From Leptospira sp. WS60.C2 (GTDB lineage Bacteria > Spirochaetota > Leptospiria > Leptospirales > Leptospiraceae): a stretch of DNA of 64,000 bases. Of the stretch, positions 15,945-25,850 are shown in pieces (position 1 is the stretch's first letter; every line of letters starts with the position of its first letter). The notes under the pieces are model-generated. The model ran no database searches. It saw only the letters and a program-made list of their open reading frames with translations, and was not told the origin of the DNA. The translations under genes were made by a program, and so were the position numbers. The DNA is taken from assembly GCF_040833955.1 (NCBI RefSeq), contig NZ_CP162135.1, forward strand, positions 1-64,000, read 5' to 3'.

Positions 15945-18809
15945 ATGTTATGCAGATTTAGAATTTTCTTGAGCACTCTCCTATTATTATTACTTACGAA
16001 TTGTACTTATTGGCCGCTCGCAAATGGGTTACTGACGAACATGTTGAATGGGATGAGGTCAGAAAGTGATTTGTCTACACTCCTTTTGGGGGTGATTTTA
16101 AAAAACGAAGATTTTATATATTTTGAACCAACGCCGAGAGAAATGAATGCCGGCGAGACTCAAAAATTAAGTATTAAATTAATGCTCAAAAATGGATCAA
16201 TTCTAGACATAACGAATGATCCTGAATTAGTGGTACAATCGTCGGACACATCCATCGTAACAGCATCTGGTACGACAATTACATCTATTGTTTCTGGTTC
16301 AGCAAGTATTACTGCTAGTTATAAAGAAAAGCTTGTGTCTGCGGGAATACGAGTGAATGGAAGTTCATCTTTACCGACACCAACTCCAGCTGATACAACA
16401 CCACCAACAGTAATTTCGGCTGCTGCAATTTCGCCAAGCATTGTAAGAGTTACTTTTTCCGAAAATGTGAATGTAACGAATGCAACTAATATATCCAATT
16501 ATAGAATAGTATTTCAGTCGGATATCGTTGGAATGTGTTCAGATAATTCAAATTTTACAAGTACGTCAATAGTCGGGACTCTAGGTTCAGCTTCTAATAC
16601 AAATTTAGGATTCAGCATTGCTTCTGTTAATCAAATTGATGGAAAAACGTATGATTTGGTCTTAAGTCATGATCAATTTCCAGGTGCGTCTTATAGTGTT
16701 ATCGTAAATAAGCTGTCAATCATTGATTTAGCAACAATTCCAAATTCACTTGGTTGTGCAAATGCCGCCAATTTTGTTGGCGATGAAGCTATCAAAGTAA
16801 TTTCAGCTACTTGCGTGAATACAACCAATGTTGTTCTCTCATTTTCTAAACCAGTATTAGGTGGTGTAGGTAACACTGGGACAAGTGAATGTGATACAAC
16901 ATCAACTCCAAATTGTACAGATCTTTACAAGCTTTCCGCTAGTTTAGGCAATGTACAATCAGTTAGAAAATTAAATGGAACTGTCTGTGGAGGATTGCCA
17001 GCTGATAGCAAAAAAGTATGTATCAATCATAGTTTACCTCAAGCAGGCTCCTCATATTCGATTCAAGTTGCTGATGAGACAAATGCAGATGGTTTCGATA
17101 ACGGAACGATAAAAATAAATAGTAGCACAATTCCAGCAACATCGATTATTCCTGCAAGCGATAATGCAACGTTTACAGGATGCGGAACTATACCGGTAAA
17201 TTTTTCTGATGGAGCCTTGCTAGATGATCCATTTGGTGACAATTCTGTCTATGGAGATCTAACTGTTTATTTATCAAATATTGTGATCGGACCAAATTCA
17301 ACAGGTAGTAAAGCTGCGAGATTTGCAGTTGATGGATCAGCGCTCACTATCTTAACTTTTTCTCTTCCAAAAGATACTAATACAGGGAGTGGTTCCAGAA
17401 CGCAACAAAACACATTCGGAGGTATGTTGGCATCAACTGCCTTTAATTATAGTTCCATTGGAAGAGCAGGTTGTTCTACGGATTCAGGAATTCCTTCTAA
17501 CAGTTGTGGTCCAAACAATCAAGATGGGCGAGGGGTTTTTTTCTCAGGCGTGATTGGGGGAATGGAAACTTTGTTTCTCACCGGCTCAAAATCGCGTGAT
17601 GGAGCAGGATATCCTCAGAATGATTACATATACTGGACACGGGATTCAGACACGGTGTTGGATTTTCAATACATTGACACTGGGGCGATATTAAATGTGC
17701 CTCCTGTAAATGGTTCTAGCGTAGCTGGTGCGACCTACGAGGTAAAACATAATGCAGGTAGCGAATCAATGGCGATTCATAACAATTATCTTTATGTTTC
17801 TTATCCTGGCACCGATCCGAAACGTCCAACGATTCTCAGGCTACAAGACATTACAGATCCCGAACCCGTGCCATCTCTCATAAACAGAGAATTATCTCTT
17901 TTTGCGATGACAAACATTGGAATGATTGGGAGTAATGCTTGGAATACATTGAACCTTTATCAAATATTAGGTGGAACATTATATTCATTCAACAGTCGAA
18001 TCTATTTAGCAAATACTGGAAATTTGTATTTCAATGGGACAACTTGTAGTTATGGCAGTTCTTCCACATACTCAGCCACTTGCTTACAAAAAGGAGGAGT
18101 CATTCGATCAACGAACTTAAATCCATCGAGTTGTTCAGGATTCGGAATTTGTAGCGATTGGGTTGATATCTCACCAACGAGTGCAAGATATGTTCAAAAT
18201 TTCTCCAACCCATTGACTCGTGTTTTAGATTTAAAAGCTGGTGATCGTCCGATACCAAGTTTTGAAACTTTTAATGGGAAACTTTTCATGATTCGCAATG
18301 CTTGTCGAACGGTTGTCATGAAAGGTGCTTATTACTGGGCGCCTGCCATATTTGATGAGGGCACTTGCCCGGTGGGCAATGAAAGGCCACAACTTTGGAA
18401 ATGCAACCCTGCGGCTAACGGAAGTACGACAGACTGCGATGCCGACGATTGGAGCCTTGTAGCTGAAGACGCGGTGACAACTGGAGCAAGTAATTTCGGT
18501 GACACGGCGAATCGTCGGATCACCTTGCTGAAGAAGAACGGAGAAAAGCTTTATGTTGGGTTTAATAATCCAAATGGAATCCAGGTCTTTAGGACTAAAT
18601 CTGGAATCACGGATCCGACTAGTGCTTCAGATTTTGAATTTGTATCTGGGCCATCTGGTAGTGCGAGCTTCAATTCTCGGTTTGTTCAAGAAATTTATTC
18701 CGCCGTATCTAGGTTAGATGGTACGATCTATAATTTATATATTTCCGTTGGTGGAAAAAATGGTGCTTCCTCTGTTCCTGTGAAGGTTTATCGTCAAATC
18801 AATAATTAA
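15945..18809 (+). CDS. large Big_2/Ig-like lipoprotein, 954 aa
   Basis: The N-terminus has a hydrophobic signal and L-L-T-N-C lipobox (Cys 20), followed by T-Y-W-P, a motif shared with the 1136-aa lipoprotein at 47391-50801. Residues about 60-140 look like a Big_2 domain (P-T-P-R-E-M-N-A-G-E-T-Q, V-T-A-S-G-T, S-I-T-A-S-Y). From about 150, D-T-T-P-P-T-V and V-R-V-T-F-S-E-N-V suggest a second Ig-like (SbsA-type) domain. The rest is Cys- and Gly-rich with beta-propeller-like stretches and no catalytic motif. It is probably an outer-membrane-anchored surface protein. A strong terminator follows. Confidence 0.75.
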   Translation: MLCRFRIFLSTLLLLLLTNCTYWPLANGLLTNMLNGMRSESDLSTLLLGVILKNEDFIYFEPTPREMNAGETQKLSIKLMLKNGSILDITNDPELVVQSSDTSIVTASGTTITSIVSGSASITASYKEKLVSAGIRVNGSSSLPTPTPADTTPPTVISAAAISPSIVRVTFSENVNVTNATNISNYRIVFQSDIVGMCSDNSNFTSTSIVGTLGSASNTNLGFSIASVNQIDGKTYDLVLSHDQFPGASYSVIVNKLSIIDLATIPNSLGCANAANFVGDEAIKVISATCVNTTNVVLSFSKPVLGGVGNTGTSECDTTSTPNCTDLYKLSASLGNVQSVRKLNGTVCGGLPADSKKVCINHSLPQAGSSYSIQVADETNADGFDNGTIKINSSTIPATSIIPASDNATFTGCGTIPVNFSDGALLDDPFGDNSVYGDLTVYLSNIVIGPNSTGSKAARFAVDGSALTILTFSLPKDTNTGSGSRTQQNTFGGMLASTAFNYSSIGRAGCSTDSGIPSNSCGPNNQDGRGVFFSGVIGGMETLFLTGSKSRDGAGYPQNDYIYWTRDSDTVLDFQYIDTGAILNVPPVNGSSVAGATYEVKHNAGSESMAIHNNYLYVSYPGTDPKRPTILRLQDITDPEPVPSLINRELSLFAMTNIGMIGSNAWNTLNLYQILGGTLYSFNSRIYLANTGNLYFNGTTCSYGSSSTYSATCLQKGGVIRSTNLNPSSCSGFGICSDWVDISPTSARYVQNFSNPLTRVLDLKAGDRPIPSFETFNGKLFMIRNACRTVVMKGAYYWAPAIFDEGTCPVGNERPQLWKCNPAANGSTTDCDADDWSLVAEDAVTTGASNFGDTANRRITLLKKNGEKLYVGFNNPNGIQVFRTKSGITDPTSASDFEFVSGPSGSASFNSRFVQEIYSAVSRLDGTIYNLYISVGGKNGASSVPVKVYRQINN

Positions 18810-18826
18810 TTTGTTTGATTTGGTTC

Positions 18827-18858
18827 ACCTAATGATGTGATCCATCATTAGGTTTTAT
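18827..18858 (+). terminator. rho-independent terminator
   Basis: CCTAATGATG (18828-18837) pairs perfectly with CATCATTAGG (18843-18852) across a TGATC loop, then TTTTATT follows. It ends the 954-aa lipoprotein gene. Confidence 0.85.
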
Positions 18859-18967
18859 TAATGCAAAAATAAATAAATTCCAATCGGATCATTGATTATT
18901 CTTCCGGGGATAGCATTTTTTCTCAGATTCTGATTAACTAAATTATTGTTCCGATAAGGATAAAAAA

Positions 18968-19333
18968 ATGTACAAATTCATAAAAATAATATTTCTCGCT
19001 ACATTTTTTCTGTCTTGTCAACACGCAAGAGTTAGGTTTGAAATGCGTTCTCCCAAAGAGTGTGGAAAAGGTTCAATGTTGGAGTCGGATTGCCTTTATG
19101 CTAAAGCATCCTTGATTAGTAAAGTGAGAGAAGGTGGAACCTTATCTCACAAATTTAAACAACATTATTATTTCTGGGGAATTTATCCGAGAAAAATTGA
19201 ACTTGATCTTTCTGATGTTTGTCCTGCGGGAATTTATGAACTTCATCGATATGCAACTTTTGCTGATACATTTTTTGAACAATTAACTTTGGGAATATAT
19301 TCACCTAGGACAACTACATTAATATGTTATTAA
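18968..19333 (+). CDS. Bor-family lipoprotein
   Basis: The 121-residue product has a signal with F-L-S-C (Cys 17). The C-terminal half reads F-W-G-I-Y-P-R-K-I-E, D-V-C-P-A-G-I, Y-A-T-F-A-D-T-F-F-E-Q-L-T-L-G-I-Y-S-P-R, following the lambda Bor pattern (F-x-x-G-I-x-x-K, I-C-G-G-A, T-L-G-I-Y-T-P). Bor is a phage-encoded serum-resistance lipoprotein. This homologue is longer at the N-terminus. Its end overlaps the next gene by 10 bp. AAGGA precedes the start. Function in this host is unknown. Confidence 0.75.
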   Translation: MYKFIKIIFLATFFLSCQHARVRFEMRSPKECGKGSMLESDCLYAKASLISKVREGGTLSHKFKQHYYFWGIYPRKIELDLSDVCPAGIYELHRYATFADTFFEQLTLGIYSPRTTTLICY

Positions 19334-19629
19334 ATATAAAATATATATTTTTATCTGTGATCTTGGTCATTTTAAATGATTGTCATACGGTTTCGGTCAA
19401 AATGGGCGATGAAAAGGTGAAAGATGAGAGAATACAACACGTTTCTTTGCAACATTATTCAACAATCATGGGCTGGAAAGAAATTGGCGAACCGAAATTA
19501 GTTACCTGTCCATTGCAAGATGGCGATGTGATAATTCAGGAAGATACTTACGATGCTATCATTTATTTTATTTTTGCCCCATTTCTCATATCTGAATCGA
19601 TAGAAATAAGATGTACGGACGGAACATGA
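19324..19629 (+). CDS. small lipoprotein, Bor-like neighbour
   Basis: The 101-residue product starts at ATG 19324 inside the preceding gene. It has a hydrophobic signal ending L-N-D-C (Cys 20) and a mature part with H-Y-S-T-I-M-G-W, then L-V-T-C-P and I-Y-F-I-F-A-P-F and C-terminal I-R-C. The spacing of a late hydrophobic stretch and final Cys parallels Bor, so it may be a diverged relative. Its stop overlaps the ATG of the phosphatase gene (ATGA at 19626-19629). Confidence 0.6.
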   Translation: MLLNIKYIFLSVILVILNDCHTVSVKMGDEKVKDERIQHVSLQHYSTIMGWKEIGEPKLVTCPLQDGDVIIQEDTYDAIIYFIFAPFLISESIEIRCTDGT

Positions 19630-21134
19630 ATTTTTTTGTAGCTAATTCAAGTAGAAATATATTCCTGTCGGCTAAGTTTAAAATTGCGATAGCATACTCC
19701 ATGTTAGCAATAGTAAATATTTCTATTTTTTCTATTCTTATATTTGAAAATCAAGTGGATTTAATAGTAAATAATTTTAAATTACATTATGATCATTTTG
19801 CTTCTGTCAGTTCGAAAAGCTTAAATGAAATAGAAATTGATTTAGATTCAGATGAAGGTAAAAAAGTAATCCTCGATCAATTATTTATTAATGGAATTAC
19901 CAAATTCTTAGTGTTTGATGAGAAAATGAATTTAGTCTATGCAGTAGATGAATCGAACGAGTTCCGTAATCTAGAACCGATACTTTCCTTTCTATTTCCA
20001 AAAAACAAGGAACAAGATGTATCGAAATATAGAATCGAATTAGATATAGATAGTTACCAAGTAAAAATCTCATTCAAGATTACCAGTTTGGAGTTAAAAA
20101 ATTATTACATTTATACCGAGGAAACTATTCGGATCGTCAAAGATAGGCTGAGTCAGCTGTACATTCAAATTGGCGTTGTGGTTGTTTTAGGAATACTATT
20201 TCATGCCTTTTTCGCATTGTATCTCTATAAACTGATCTTCTCAAGACTTACAATCCTAAAGAATGTAAGCAATTCGATGAAAGCAGGAGATCTCGAAAAA
20301 AGAGCTGAATGGGATTTTAAAGGTAAAGATGAATTGGATGATTTAGGCTTATCATTTAATGCAATGGCTACTACTATTCAAAATAAAATTAATGAAATCT
20401 CGACATTGAATCATGAAATCCAAATTGAACTAGAAATTGGGAAAGAAGTTCAAGGATTTTTTCTTCCAAATGGGAAAGTTTTCAAAGATTACAATGTTGC
20501 GATACAGTTTGCACCAATGCGTGAAGTTAGTGGAGATATTTACAATTTTTATACTTTTAAAGATGGATCTCGTGGTTTGTTTTTTGCTGATGCAATGGGG
20601 CATGGCGTTCCAGCCGCACTTGTTACTACTGTAATTAATCTTGGTTTGCATATTATTCTTAAGAAAACAAACCAACCAGATAAAGTCATGTCCCTCTTAA
20701 ATTCCTATGTAAGTTACCATTTGAAAAATTCTTATTATGCGTCAGGCATTTTTATACTCTTTCCTGCTAACGAGGATTTTATCTATTATTCAAACGCGGC
20801 CCAAAATGATCCACTCATCTTTAGGAAAGGTGAGTTGGATCCATTCCATCTCGAATCTATGGGAATGAATTTAGGTATGATTGCTCCTTTTGAATATCCG
20901 ATGGAAAAAGCTAGATTTCTTAGAGGGGATAAACTAGTTATTTATAGCGATGGCGTGACCGAAGGTCGAAATGAAGAGAAAGTTCAATATGGTTATCCTA
21001 GGTTAAAAGAGATTGTTTATTCAAATTTTGATAAATCAAATCAGGAGATTTCTGAATTAATACTTGGCGACTTAAAAGTTTATACAAATAACAAATTTGA
21101 TGATGATGTATCTATATTAATTTTAGAAAAATAA
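19626..21134 (+). CDS. membrane SpoIIE/PP2C phosphatase with HAMP domain
   Basis: I prefer ATG 19626, which overlaps the preceding stop as ATGA; an ATG 15 bp upstream is also in frame. The product has two membrane segments (about residues 15-40 and 180-205) around a periplasmic region, a HAMP segment, then a SpoIIE domain (residues about 290-500) with metal-ligand motifs V-S-G-D-I-Y, A-D-A-M-G-H-G, Y-S-D-G-V-T-E-G and F-D-D-D-V-S-I-L. It should dephosphorylate a Ser/Thr target, usually an anti-sigma antagonist (STAS) protein. Candidates are the STAS-like proteins at 2539 and 39020. It is co-translated with the two lipoproteins and the TPR gene. Confidence 0.85.
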   Translation: MNFFVANSSRNIFLSAKFKIAIAYSMLAIVNISIFSILIFENQVDLIVNNFKLHYDHFASVSSKSLNEIEIDLDSDEGKKVILDQLFINGITKFLVFDEKMNLVYAVDESNEFRNLEPILSFLFPKNKEQDVSKYRIELDIDSYQVKISFKITSLELKNYYIYTEETIRIVKDRLSQLYIQIGVVVVLGILFHAFFALYLYKLIFSRLTILKNVSNSMKAGDLEKRAEWDFKGKDELDDLGLSFNAMATTIQNKINEISTLNHEIQIELEIGKEVQGFFLPNGKVFKDYNVAIQFAPMREVSGDIYNFYTFKDGSRGLFFADAMGHGVPAALVTTVINLGLHIILKKTNQPDKVMSLLNSYVSYHLKNSYYASGIFILFPANEDFIYYSNAAQNDPLIFRKGELDPFHLESMGMNLGMIAPFEYPMEKARFLRGDKLVIYSDGVTEGRNEEKVQYGYPRLKEIVYSNFDKSNQEISELILGDLKVYTNNKFDDDVSILILEK

Positions 21135-21136
21135 AT

Positions 21137-22993
21137 ATGCGTAAAATTGCTTATTCAATATTATTCCTTCTTTGCCTTATGTTTTTAATATTTGGTTCTG
21201 GATGTATTTTGAATGCAAGGATATTCGATCTTGATATGCGAATAAAGAAGAGCCAACTATTAAATTATGAATTTTCTTCTGAGTTATTAAAGTTAAAATT
21301 TCAAGAAACTATTTTACAAAAAGAAGATTTAGGATCTGAAGTTAATAACTTGATTATGGAATCAAATGTTATGAATCAAAAGCTTGGAAATATTCATAGC
21401 AACTTTACCTGGAGAGAGAAAATCGGAGAGTCTATAATCAACAGTATCCACTATCTTGTTTTTAAACCAATGATCTACTTAGCAGCTGAAAATGAGTATC
21501 TTTTTGATTTGCAAAAAGCATTTTACTTAGAGAAAAATCAAAAGTGTAACTTAGCCACTCCGATTTATGAAGAATTGGAGATTAAGCTGAGGAAAAGTAG
21601 CAGTGATGATCATGCCTTTGTACTTTTACATTTAGGCTATTGTAATGCTATTCTAGGAAAACAAGAATCGGCCGTTAGCAATCTTTCATCTCTGTTAAGT
21701 AAATATACGGAAACTCATTTTGCAGATAGTGCTCAAGTTATGTTAAATATCATAACTTCTAATTTGAAAAAAGAAGTAAATTTAGGAAAGAAAAATCTAA
21801 GTCACGCTGAACTTGCAAGAAAATATTATGATGCAGCCTTATATAGAAAGACTATTGATCAACTTAAAAAAATCGAATCTCTAGATGCAGAGGAAAAATA
21901 TTTAAAAGCAAGATCTTTAGAAAGACTTGGAGAGCTAGCTGATGCAAGTAATATTTATTTGGAGGTAATCTCGGAAGGAAATCTTGAACTTTCAAAAAGA
22001 GCCAATCGACGGCTAATGTTGATTGGTAATTTCTACGAAGGTGGTGAAGAAATAAAAAAAATAGCCAAAAGAAATGCTGAAAAAATTGGAGATTCCGTCC
22101 TTTATGATTTTGTAGAAAGTGCAGTCTCTAAACAATCTAAATCGCTTGTTTTAGAAGAATTAAAAAAAGAATCAGAATTAGGAAATGATAATAGATCTCT
22201 ATTACAGGAGGAAATTAAACTAAACAAAGATCAGGTGGAAAAAAATGATATTGCTATGCTCTCCAAATCATTATTTCTTGATGAAAAATTCGATAAGAAG
22301 AAGCCACCTTCAGGGAAAAAAATCTTTTTCGAAAAAGCTAGAAATATTAAAAGCGTAAAGCATGAAGCTGAGAACAGCGATTGTTTACAATTCCGTTCTA
22401 AGATTGGAATTATTTACAAAGCTGAAAAAGTTCTTTTATTGGATGGTAATTTTATTACTATCTTTAATGGTAAAACATTGGCTACTCCTGTTTCTGAATT
22501 TGAACTTTTAGAATCATGTAAAATCAACTCTCCTTTTACCATTGCGACAGATAAAATAGGCAAGGTATCTGTTAAGACTGCCGTGATAAAGGGAGATGAA
22601 ATGATATTGGATACAGAATCCGGTACTAAAATTATAAAAATCGCAGAAGTACAGTCCATGATTCCTGATAGTATACTAGAAACGATTCGATTCATAATTA
22701 TCAAAAGAAAGGATGGTAATTTTCATTACTGTAATAGTATAGAGTTTTTAGGTACAAATGATGCTCGAATGAATTCAAGGTCAGGTGTTTCTGTAACTAA
22801 AAGTATCTATGATCTCGATTACATTCAATTAGGAGAAAATTCAATAAATTTCGTTATTTATAAACTAGATAAAGAAGTTTTGAAAACAGGAAAGAATATT
22901 ATATTCCAATCACCGAATATAACCTTTCAGAATGAGTTGGGAGAAAGTGAAATATTTAGTATAGGGAATATTAGAAGAATTGAATCCGAGTAG
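21137..22993 (+). CDS. TPR-like lipoprotein, 618 aa
   Basis: ATG 21137 is 2 bp after the phosphatase stop. A leader ends F-G-S-G-C (Cys 23). Residues about 125-310 show alpha-helical repeat character (A-I-L-G-K-Q-E-S-A, Y-Y-D-A-A-L-Y-R-K-T-I-D-Q-L-K-K, A-R-S-L-E-R-L-G-E-L) typical of TPR. A lysine-rich stretch follows, then a beta-rich C-terminal third with repeating S-K-x-I-x-x-x-D patterns. It likely works with the phosphatase in the envelope, for instance sensing or assembling it. No catalytic motif. Confidence 0.65.
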   Translation: MRKIAYSILFLLCLMFLIFGSGCILNARIFDLDMRIKKSQLLNYEFSSELLKLKFQETILQKEDLGSEVNNLIMESNVMNQKLGNIHSNFTWREKIGESIINSIHYLVFKPMIYLAAENEYLFDLQKAFYLEKNQKCNLATPIYEELEIKLRKSSSDDHAFVLLHLGYCNAILGKQESAVSNLSSLLSKYTETHFADSAQVMLNIITSNLKKEVNLGKKNLSHAELARKYYDAALYRKTIDQLKKIESLDAEEKYLKARSLERLGELADASNIYLEVISEGNLELSKRANRRLMLIGNFYEGGEEIKKIAKRNAEKIGDSVLYDFVESAVSKQSKSLVLEELKKESELGNDNRSLLQEEIKLNKDQVEKNDIAMLSKSLFLDEKFDKKKPPSGKKIFFEKARNIKSVKHEAENSDCLQFRSKIGIIYKAEKVLLLDGNFITIFNGKTLATPVSEFELLESCKINSPFTIATDKIGKVSVKTAVIKGDEMILDTESGTKIIKIAEVQSMIPDSILETIRFIIIKRKDGNFHYCNSIEFLGTNDARMNSRSGVSVTKSIYDLDYIQLGENSINFVIYKLDKEVLKTGKNIIFQSPNITFQNELGESEIFSIGNIRRIESE

Positions 22994-23162
22994 AATTTTT
23001 TCTGTATGAGCATATGTCTGACACGGCTTTTGGAAACAGTATAATCAAAAAAAGAATATTTGATAGTTAAAGTATGCGCATTGGAAAATCTGTAAGAATG
23101 CAGAAGACGAGAAATGGTATTCGTCAGCCAAGAGAAGATTAGAACTGAACTTAGTAAGCGTT

Positions 23163-23205
23163 AGCCTGAATACATAAAAACGGACACCTTTCTTATGTAT
23201 TCAGG
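23163..23205. repeat. solitary IS3 left end forming a 13-bp palindrome
   Basis: TAGCCTGAATACATAAAAAC (23163 on) and GGACACCTT are identical to the left end of the IS at 26101. Here CCTGAATACATAA (23165-23177) is mirrored by TTATGTATTCAGG (23193-23205). No transposase follows. It is a scar or solo end, about 2.9 kb from the full copy. Confidence 0.8.
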
Positions 23206-23300
23206 TTAATTATTGAATCTTTTATTCTTTGTAAAGATTTACATTCGACAAACTAAGTATGGGAGCCAATCAGAGAAGACAATAATAAGGATAACTATAG

Positions 23301-25805
23301 ATGAAGGAACTTCAGGAAGCTCTAATCAACCCAAAAGATACCCAAGAATTAAAAATTACTTACGAAGATCTAGAGAGAGGTCTTCCGAGAGAAATTGCTG
23401 ATATGACTCAGCTAAAGTCTCTTAGCATTACTGGAGCACAAAATGGTTCAGTGCCTTTTCCAAAAGTTTTTTTAGATTTACCAATAGAGGAAATTGAGCT
23501 AAGGCACTTTAGAGCTCATGAAATTTTTCCTTTGAAAAATCTAGTTAAATTAAAATTTTCTGGCCACTTTATCTATGATGATATACAGCCTGTATGTGTG
23601 AATTTACAAAAATTGAAGTACCTGGAAATTTGGGGCGGTTATAACAAAGTTAGAAGTCTTGAAATACCACCTGAAATTCAAAACTTGTCTGACCTCAGTG
23701 AACTTCACTTAATATCATGCAAGGTAAAGGAACTGCCTGATGAACTATGTCGATTGACAAAATTAAAAACCATTCATCTTCGGAACCAAAATTTTACCGA
23801 ATTCCCTAAAGTCTTAACGAAGATAACAAGCCTAGAAGACTTGGTAGTCAGTAGTTGTCCTCAAATACAAAGTTTACCAGAAGAATTAAAAAATTTGATC
23901 AACTTAAAACATTTAAACTTAGAATGGAGTTTTAAAAAAATCAATTCACTCGAAAATTTTGAGGATGAGCTCGATGCCTTTTTTGACGATATGGATGAGT
24001 CAGAGGGAATCACAGGATGGCCTATTCCCTCTGTTATTGGGGAATTGACAAATTTAATTTCACTGAATTTGGATCATTGCGATGTGAGTGACATTACTCC
24101 TTTAAACAAATTAATGAATCTAGAAACTCTAAGCCTTGCATCATCAAAAATAACAGACTTACTTCCAATTTCCGAATTGGCGAATTTAAAATTTTTAAAT
24201 CTTGATATGAACTATAAAATCAAAGATATTTCAAACATGCCGAGTTCACTTCAAAATCTAAATCTAGATAGTACCCATATTAAAGATATATCGGCAATTG
24301 TGAAGCTTCCAAACCTAGATGAACTATCAATTAACGGCTGTTCGGATTTAACCAATATTCAAGTCGTATTTCAACATCCGAATCTAAAGAAATTAAACGC
24401 TAATTCTGAAGTTTCAGAAAATTGGAAACGAAGAGATGAATTAAAAACACTTCCCCCACCAGATAAAATTAAATTAAAGATGGGAAGTTCCCTACTGAGT
24501 GAAGTCAAAGAAGGAATTGCTGAGTTTTTCCAATATATCGATTTGAATAGCACAAGAGACGTAAATGCTATTTATAACTTCTTTAATCTAAATCAGGATG
24601 ATTTTGAAGAAACTGAAATTATCGAAATAGAAGAGTTGAAAAGCTTAATAAACCGACATGGAACTCAATTAGATACAGAATCGTTATTAAATTTGATTCG
24701 ATCCACATTTCGTGATGTTTATGAAAATTTTCAGACTACACTAGATGTCATTCAAATATTGATCGATAGAAAAGATGTAATAGGGCAAAACGAAGTTGTT
24801 GAGCAGTTTAAATATGCATGTGAATTTTATGATCCAGGTCATCGCTATTGGGAAGATACAGTGCAAGATCAGCTTTTAGACCAATTATTCCCTGAATTTG
24901 AAGGCGAGCCTCTCGTAAATCTTCTCCTTTGGTGTAGTTTAGATAACCTCATGAATGATATGGGTTTAGATGGAATGGACTTTTTATATAGTACTGCATT
25001 TGATAAAGTCTCTAGTCGTCCAGAGTTAGCGGACAAATTATTCGAACATTTTAACAATTATATCGGAAAATGTGACGCAGATTATGTGAAATCTTCAGGT
25101 CTTTTAGAACTTTTGGAGAAATATGGAAAATCTTCACCTTCGTCTGAAACTCCAATTACGCAGATGGATAGCGATAAAGGTATAGAAACAGAGGTTGAAA
25201 AGTCTACCCAAGAATTGAAGCAACTAGAAGTTGTAAACCTTGAAGAAGAATTCATAAAAAACTATTCAAATGAAATCCAGAAGGCAGTTGAAAAATTTGA
25301 TGTTGCTGAAGTAGTGAGATTGCTTCCGGATTTGACGAAAATTTCATCTAAGTCAAAAATCGACTTCATAGTAGGGGCCTATATATACAATATATTCAAT
25401 ATTTCTTTAAAAAGTAATAAATTAAAGGATGCTGAGACTATTTTAACAGCTTATATGGAGCTGACACCAAAAATCGGTCATTCCGTATCTCTTTCAGCGG
25501 GATCGGTTACAGGGACGATGGCCATCACTAGAGAACGATTCGCAGGTGATGCGGTCGTATTATATGCATTAACCAAGAAAGAAAATATTTGGAAACTTGC
25601 CGAAGAACTAATTCCGCAAAATATTACATTGGGAGTCTTATCATTCAACTTGTCATGCCTATATGCTTTGAGAAAGGATAAATCAAATATGCTCAAATAT
25701 GTAAAACTCTCCTTAAATCTTGGAAAGAAAAAATCAGAATTCTTGGCAGATAGTGATTTTTCTGAATACTTTAATGATCCCGATTTCATATCTTTGGTGC
25801 AGTAA
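23301..25805 (+). CDS. leucine-rich-repeat protein, 834 aa
   Basis: ATG 23301 is preceded by AAGGA. Residues about 25-400 are LRRs in bacterial style (L-S-E-L-H-L-I-S-C-K, L-K-T-I-H-L-R-N-Q, L-K-H-L-N-L-E-W, L-I-S-L-N-L-D-H-C, L-E-T-L-S-L-A-S). Several repeats are irregular with acidic inserts (E-D-E-L-D-A-F-F-D-D-M-D-E). The C-terminal half is helical; the last 150 residues look like a TPR-type fold. No signal peptide, so probably cytoplasmic. The next gene encodes a WGR-domain protein. LRR and WGR domains are often coupled in MolR-like predicted regulators, and the pair may be one functional unit. A fragment of a paralogue lies at 58876. Confidence 0.75.
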   Translation: MKELQEALINPKDTQELKITYEDLERGLPREIADMTQLKSLSITGAQNGSVPFPKVFLDLPIEEIELRHFRAHEIFPLKNLVKLKFSGHFIYDDIQPVCVNLQKLKYLEIWGGYNKVRSLEIPPEIQNLSDLSELHLISCKVKELPDELCRLTKLKTIHLRNQNFTEFPKVLTKITSLEDLVVSSCPQIQSLPEELKNLINLKHLNLEWSFKKINSLENFEDELDAFFDDMDESEGITGWPIPSVIGELTNLISLNLDHCDVSDITPLNKLMNLETLSLASSKITDLLPISELANLKFLNLDMNYKIKDISNMPSSLQNLNLDSTHIKDISAIVKLPNLDELSINGCSDLTNIQVVFQHPNLKKLNANSEVSENWKRRDELKTLPPPDKIKLKMGSSLLSEVKEGIAEFFQYIDLNSTRDVNAIYNFFNLNQDDFEETEIIEIEELKSLINRHGTQLDTESLLNLIRSTFRDVYENFQTTLDVIQILIDRKDVIGQNEVVEQFKYACEFYDPGHRYWEDTVQDQLLDQLFPEFEGEPLVNLLLWCSLDNLMNDMGLDGMDFLYSTAFDKVSSRPELADKLFEHFNNYIGKCDADYVKSSGLLELLEKYGKSSPSSETPITQMDSDKGIETEVEKSTQELKQLEVVNLEEEFIKNYSNEIQKAVEKFDVAEVVRLLPDLTKISSKSKIDFIVGAYIYNIFNISLKSNKLKDAETILTAYMELTPKIGHSVSLSAGSVTGTMAITRERFAGDAVVLYALTKKENIWKLAEELIPQNITLGVLSFNLSCLYALRKDKSNMLKYVKLSLNLGKKKSEFLADSDFSEYFNDPDFISLVQ

Positions 25806-25850
25806 TTCAAAGAATCAAACTGAAAAATTTTTTAGTTCATGACATCAATT

